Positions 17,766 through 20,144 of a DNA stretch of 20,144 bases are shown here, piece by piece. How positions within the stretch are numbered: position 1 is the first letter of the stretch; the number at the start of each line of letters is the position of its first letter. The position numbers and the translations under genes were made by a program. The DNA comes from Chrysochromulina tobinii (Eukaryota; Haptophyta; Prymnesiales; Chrysochromulinaceae), in assembly GCA_001275005.1 (NCBI GenBank), contig JWZX01002310.1:1-20144 (forward strand), given 5' to 3'. Below the pieces are notes generated by a model that had not been told where the DNA came from, searched no databases, and saw only the letters and a list, made by a program, of their open reading frames with translations.

Positions 17766-17892
17766 GGTGAGGTGTGCGTCTCGCCGGTCGGTCAGTCGAA
17801 TTCAGGTGGGAATGTCGGGTGTCTCCAAGGTGTTACCACCGGATCAGACTGGGGCGACATGTAGTGACATCTTCCCGGCAGGCTCGAGGTGA

Positions 17893-17957
17893 GGTCGTGC
17901 GTGTGGTCGTGCGTGCGGTCGTGCGTGCGGGTCGTGCGTGCGGGTCGTGCGTGCGGC
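17893..17957 (+). repeat. GGTCGTGCGTGC tandem array
   Basis: About five to six 11-12-bp units of GGTCGTGCGTGC/GG follow one another. Directly after them (about 17962-18002) a second repeat of CAGCGCCCAGGG/CAGCGCCATGCAGGG type begins. No coding meaning is apparent. Confidence 0.8.
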
Positions 17958-19235
17958 CGGCAGCGCCCAGGGCAGCGCCATGCAGGGCAGCGCCCAGGGC
18001 GGTGGGAGGGGTGTCGGGAGGCTGAAAATCACACTGCCCCTGGCTACGAGTGCTCGAGCGTGTGGGATGGCCCGCCCGGGATTGTGGCCACAGCAAGAAC
18101 ATGATCACGCGACGTGTGCGGCTTCGAGCGCACAGCCACGGTGGTATGGTGGCGGGAGGGCGCAGGGGTGGGGCGGCCGAAATGTGCGCGAGGCGGGCGT
18201 ATGGGTATGCGTGGCACGCCCGGGCAGCGCCCGGCACAACGCTCCTGAATAGGCAGGTGGCGCTTGGCTTTGGAAGGCGCTCGGTTTTCGATGGTACGTT
18301 CATCGTATGCGGTTGGATTCCCTTTCGGGCCCGCCCTCGAGAAGGGGAATCCGATCCAATCGATTGTCGTCACCGCGTATGGGCCAAGGAGGGCATGCGA
18401 CGTGCAGAGGCGCAGGCAGCGGGCGGAGGGCGGGCGGCGGGCGGGCGGCGGGCGGACGGGCGTGTGCGGCGGAGGGCCGACGCGTGGCGGCACTGACCTA
18501 CGGAGCTCAGATAAGTTAGAATCTTGAGATAAAGGGTCAGCAGATGGCTGGGCCATTTGTCGTTCGCATGAGGCTCCTCAGTGCTCCTCCTCTGTGCCCT
18601 GGCTCGACTGAGTCGGCCGTGGTGCCATCGCGTGGTGTGTGCGTGCACCCATGAGGACCCATGGCAGCAGGCTCTCACCTGCATGAGGTGCTGAGTGCGA
18701 TGGCATAGAGAGCAGCTGCTCGAGGTCGACGAGGTCTGCCCGCACTTGAGATGAGGAGGAGCCTCCTTGGAGCAGGGCCGTTGGGGATGCCCGATGGCGC
18801 CACCCGGAGACTGAAGTATGTTCGCATCCTCGGCAGCCAGGACTGACCGGCCGCAGAGTCCACTCTGCGTGCGCACTTAGGTCAGGAAGCCCGCTGGTCG
18901 CGTTGCTCTGAGCTCAACGCTGCATGCACGCACGCCGTTGATGATGGCAGCAAGACTCTGACTGGCCAGCAATGCGACGGCTTGCGGCGAAAAGGCACGG
19001 CGACGTGGCCATTTGGACGCGCGAGATGAGCCAGGTAATCAGACGATTCATTGATGTGAATCTAAAGGAAACCCCCTTGTGAGCCGGTGTGTATCCCGGC
19101 TCCCCCATGGCTCCTCCCCGAGTCTTTTTCTGCACATTGCCCAAACTCCGTAAGTTTCCCAAAAGAGTTTTTTGGCACCCTCATTGTGCAAACGGGGTTC
19201 CCGTAGCCGCGACTGCAGAGGCGACAGCTGCGAGG

Positions 19236-19314
19236 GTGAGGACTCCTTTCAGCTGCTCCGTGGTCGATGGCCTCTGCGAGCATTTGCTCCCCTCGGCCAG
19301 CAGTCGCTTTGCAG
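19236..19314 (+). other. Candidate intron before the filamin coding region
   Basis: GTGAGG at 19236 is a good 5' splice site and CGCTTTGCAG ending at 19314 a good 3' site; the interval is 79 nt. In this frame there is a TGA at 19237-19239, and filamin similarity starts only at TGCAAGGCC just after the acceptor. The upstream exon would be an open frame from about 19107 with no recognisable domain, so the acceptor is more secure than the donor. Alternatively translation starts at the in-frame ATG 19267. Confidence 0.5.
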
Positions 19315-20070
19315 TGCAAGGCCCATGGCAAGGGTTTGGAGACGGCCATCGCCAAGCGGCGAGCGGCGTTCACGGTTGAGCTATGCTCGGCGGATGGCAA
19401 GCGCTGCGCGCAGGGCGGCGAGACGCTGACAGTAAACGTGACGGGCACCTCTGTCTGCCGCGCACGCGTCAACGACAACGAGGACGGCACGTATTCCGTC
19501 GAGTACAAGGCTGCCGCGAGTGGGTCATACCAGGTTTCCGTCTTGCTGCACGGCGCACCGCTGCCGAACTCGCCGTGGAAGATCTCGGTGCTGATGCCGA
19601 GGCCGGATCCATCGCAGTGCATCGTGCGCGGCGACGCGCTGAGCCGCACCTCCGCTCGCGAGATCGCCGCCTTCGAGGTCGGCTTCATGGACGCGTTCGG
19701 TCAGCCGACGCATGCCGAGGAGCTCGACGTCTGGGTGGAGCGGATCACGCCGCGAGACGAGGCCGGGACGGGCAGCCTGGAGCTGCTGATGCACACAAAT
19801 GCCGAGGCGGCCGCGCTGGCCTGGGCGCGTGAATGGGCCATCCTGCGCACCGCCAAGCAGAGGGGCATCCCGGCCGAGGACTTGAGGGCAGAGCTGCGGC
19901 GACTCGAGCTCGAGCGTCGACCGCCTCCTCCTCCGCCCCCGCCCCCCAAGGACGAGCACGTGCCCGTCTCCGAGCTCCAGGGCAAGAAGAAGAAGGCCCC
20001 GAAGGAGGATAAGGGCGCAGCGGCGGCGGCGAAAAAGGCAAGCGACACACCAGCCGCGCCCAAGGGCACT

Positions 20071-20112
<42 letters not shown>

Positions 20113-20144
20113 GAAGCGGCGGCGGCGACGGCGGCGGCGGCGGC
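19315..20144 (+). CDS. Filamin/ABP280-repeat protein, partial (runs off the window)
   Basis: The frame is open for 276 codons to the window end. The first about 95 residues form a filamin-type immunoglobulin repeat: CKAHGKGLETA, AAFTVELCSADGKRC, GGETLTVNVTG, then the hallmark NDNEDGTYSVEYKAAASGSYQVSVLLHGAPLPNSPWKISV. A second repeat seems to begin (PDPSQCIVRGDALSRTSARE, AFEVGFMDAFGQPTHAEELDVWV) but is interrupted by a charged helical segment, a Pro9 run, a Lys-rich stretch and then poly-Ala. Filamin repeats typically serve in actin crosslinking or as adhesion and ciliary scaffolds; which applies here cannot be told. The beginning is probably an internal exon boundary and the end is missing. 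Confidence 0.85.
20070..20144 (+). repeat. GCG trinucleotide tract (poly-Ala) at the window edge
   Basis: A nearly pure GCG/GCA run encodes poly-alanine with a few Glu and Thr interruptions in the filamin-repeat frame. It continues to the window end, so its full length is unknown. Such tracts are prone to sequencing and assembly error. Confidence 0.9.

Larger units (their letters stand above)
17233..19235. other. About 2 kb of repeat-rich DNA with no supported gene
   Basis: No frame here shows a recognisable domain, and the open frames present are short, mutually overlapping and of low complexity. Contents include: a GGTCGGGCCCATGG / CCATGGTCGGGCCCA arrangement at about 17340-17373; a twofold GGGCC.CGTGTGGAA word near 17540-17610; GC-alternating and GA-rich tracts at 17684-17765; GGTCGTGCGTGC repeats at 17893-17957; a 12-bp inverted repeat (18315-18326 with 18341-18352); and G-rich runs at 18418-18482. 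The last 100 or so bases may hold an exon of the downstream filamin gene. Confidence 0.5.

Noticed and set aside
18315-18352. 12-bp inverted repeat GGATTCCCTTTC / GAAGGGGAATCC considered as a terminator or small RNA hairpin
   Set aside because: It has one mismatch, is short, and lies near no supported gene.
18044-18556. 170-codon minus-strand frame and overlapping frames in the 2-kb repeat-rich block
   Set aside because: Composition is repeat-driven (Pro/Arg/His-rich), several overlapping frames are equally open, and no family resemblance is seen.

Overview
The window looks like nuclear DNA of a eukaryote, most likely a GC-rich unicellular alga or other protist (haptophyte-like by feel, but this is inference). 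The reasons are short GT-AG introns that restore conserved protein families when removed, large chromatin-type multidomain proteins, EF-hand and filamin domains, homopolymeric Gly/Ala/Pro tracts, and no operon or Shine-Dalgarno organisation. No rRNA, tRNA, CRISPR array or autonomous transposon was recognised. Layout, left to right: (1) 170-3361 (+), a two-exon gene fusing a TIP41-like PP2A/TOR-pathway domain to a WD40 propeller, with a 117-nt intron flanked by a 13-bp direct repeat. (2) 3937-5223 (+), an unrecognised single-pass membrane protein. (3) 5550-11759 (-), a huge intronless reading frame for a chromatin protein carrying an MBD-like domain, two Tudor-like domains, a zinc knuckle, a BAH-like region, a triple PHD-type cluster and a C-terminal EDM2-like methyltransferase fold. 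(4) 12335-13733 (-), a two-exon EF-hand/nicotinamidase whose intron is made of 10-bp repeats and whose 3' end is tandemly copied in a 54-bp repeat. (5) 13905-14969 (+), divergent from it across a 171-bp gap holding a TTGAC array: a SpoU/TrmH-type RNA 2'-O-methyltransferase with an N-terminal hydrophobic segment and two zinc fingers. (6) 15703 to about 16887 or further (-), a SAM-dependent methyltransferase-like protein with many N-glycosylation sequons. (7) about 17233-19235, roughly 2 kb of low-complexity, repeat-rich DNA with no gene I can support. (8) 19315 to the window end (+), the start or middle of a filamin-repeat protein that runs off the edge in a GCG-repeat tract. The genes do not form one pathway. 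Themes that recur are methyl-group chemistry (three SAM-dependent methyltransferase folds of different classes), NAD+ salvage (nicotinamidase) and nutrient/TOR signalling (TIP41), but clustering of these is not evidence of joint function in a eukaryotic genome. The most notable items are the chromatin multi-reader fused to an EDM2-type methyltransferase, the TIP41-WD40 fusion, the introner-like intron inside the TIP41 domain, and a 24-bp near-perfect inverted repeat buried in the coding sequence of the SpoU-family gene.
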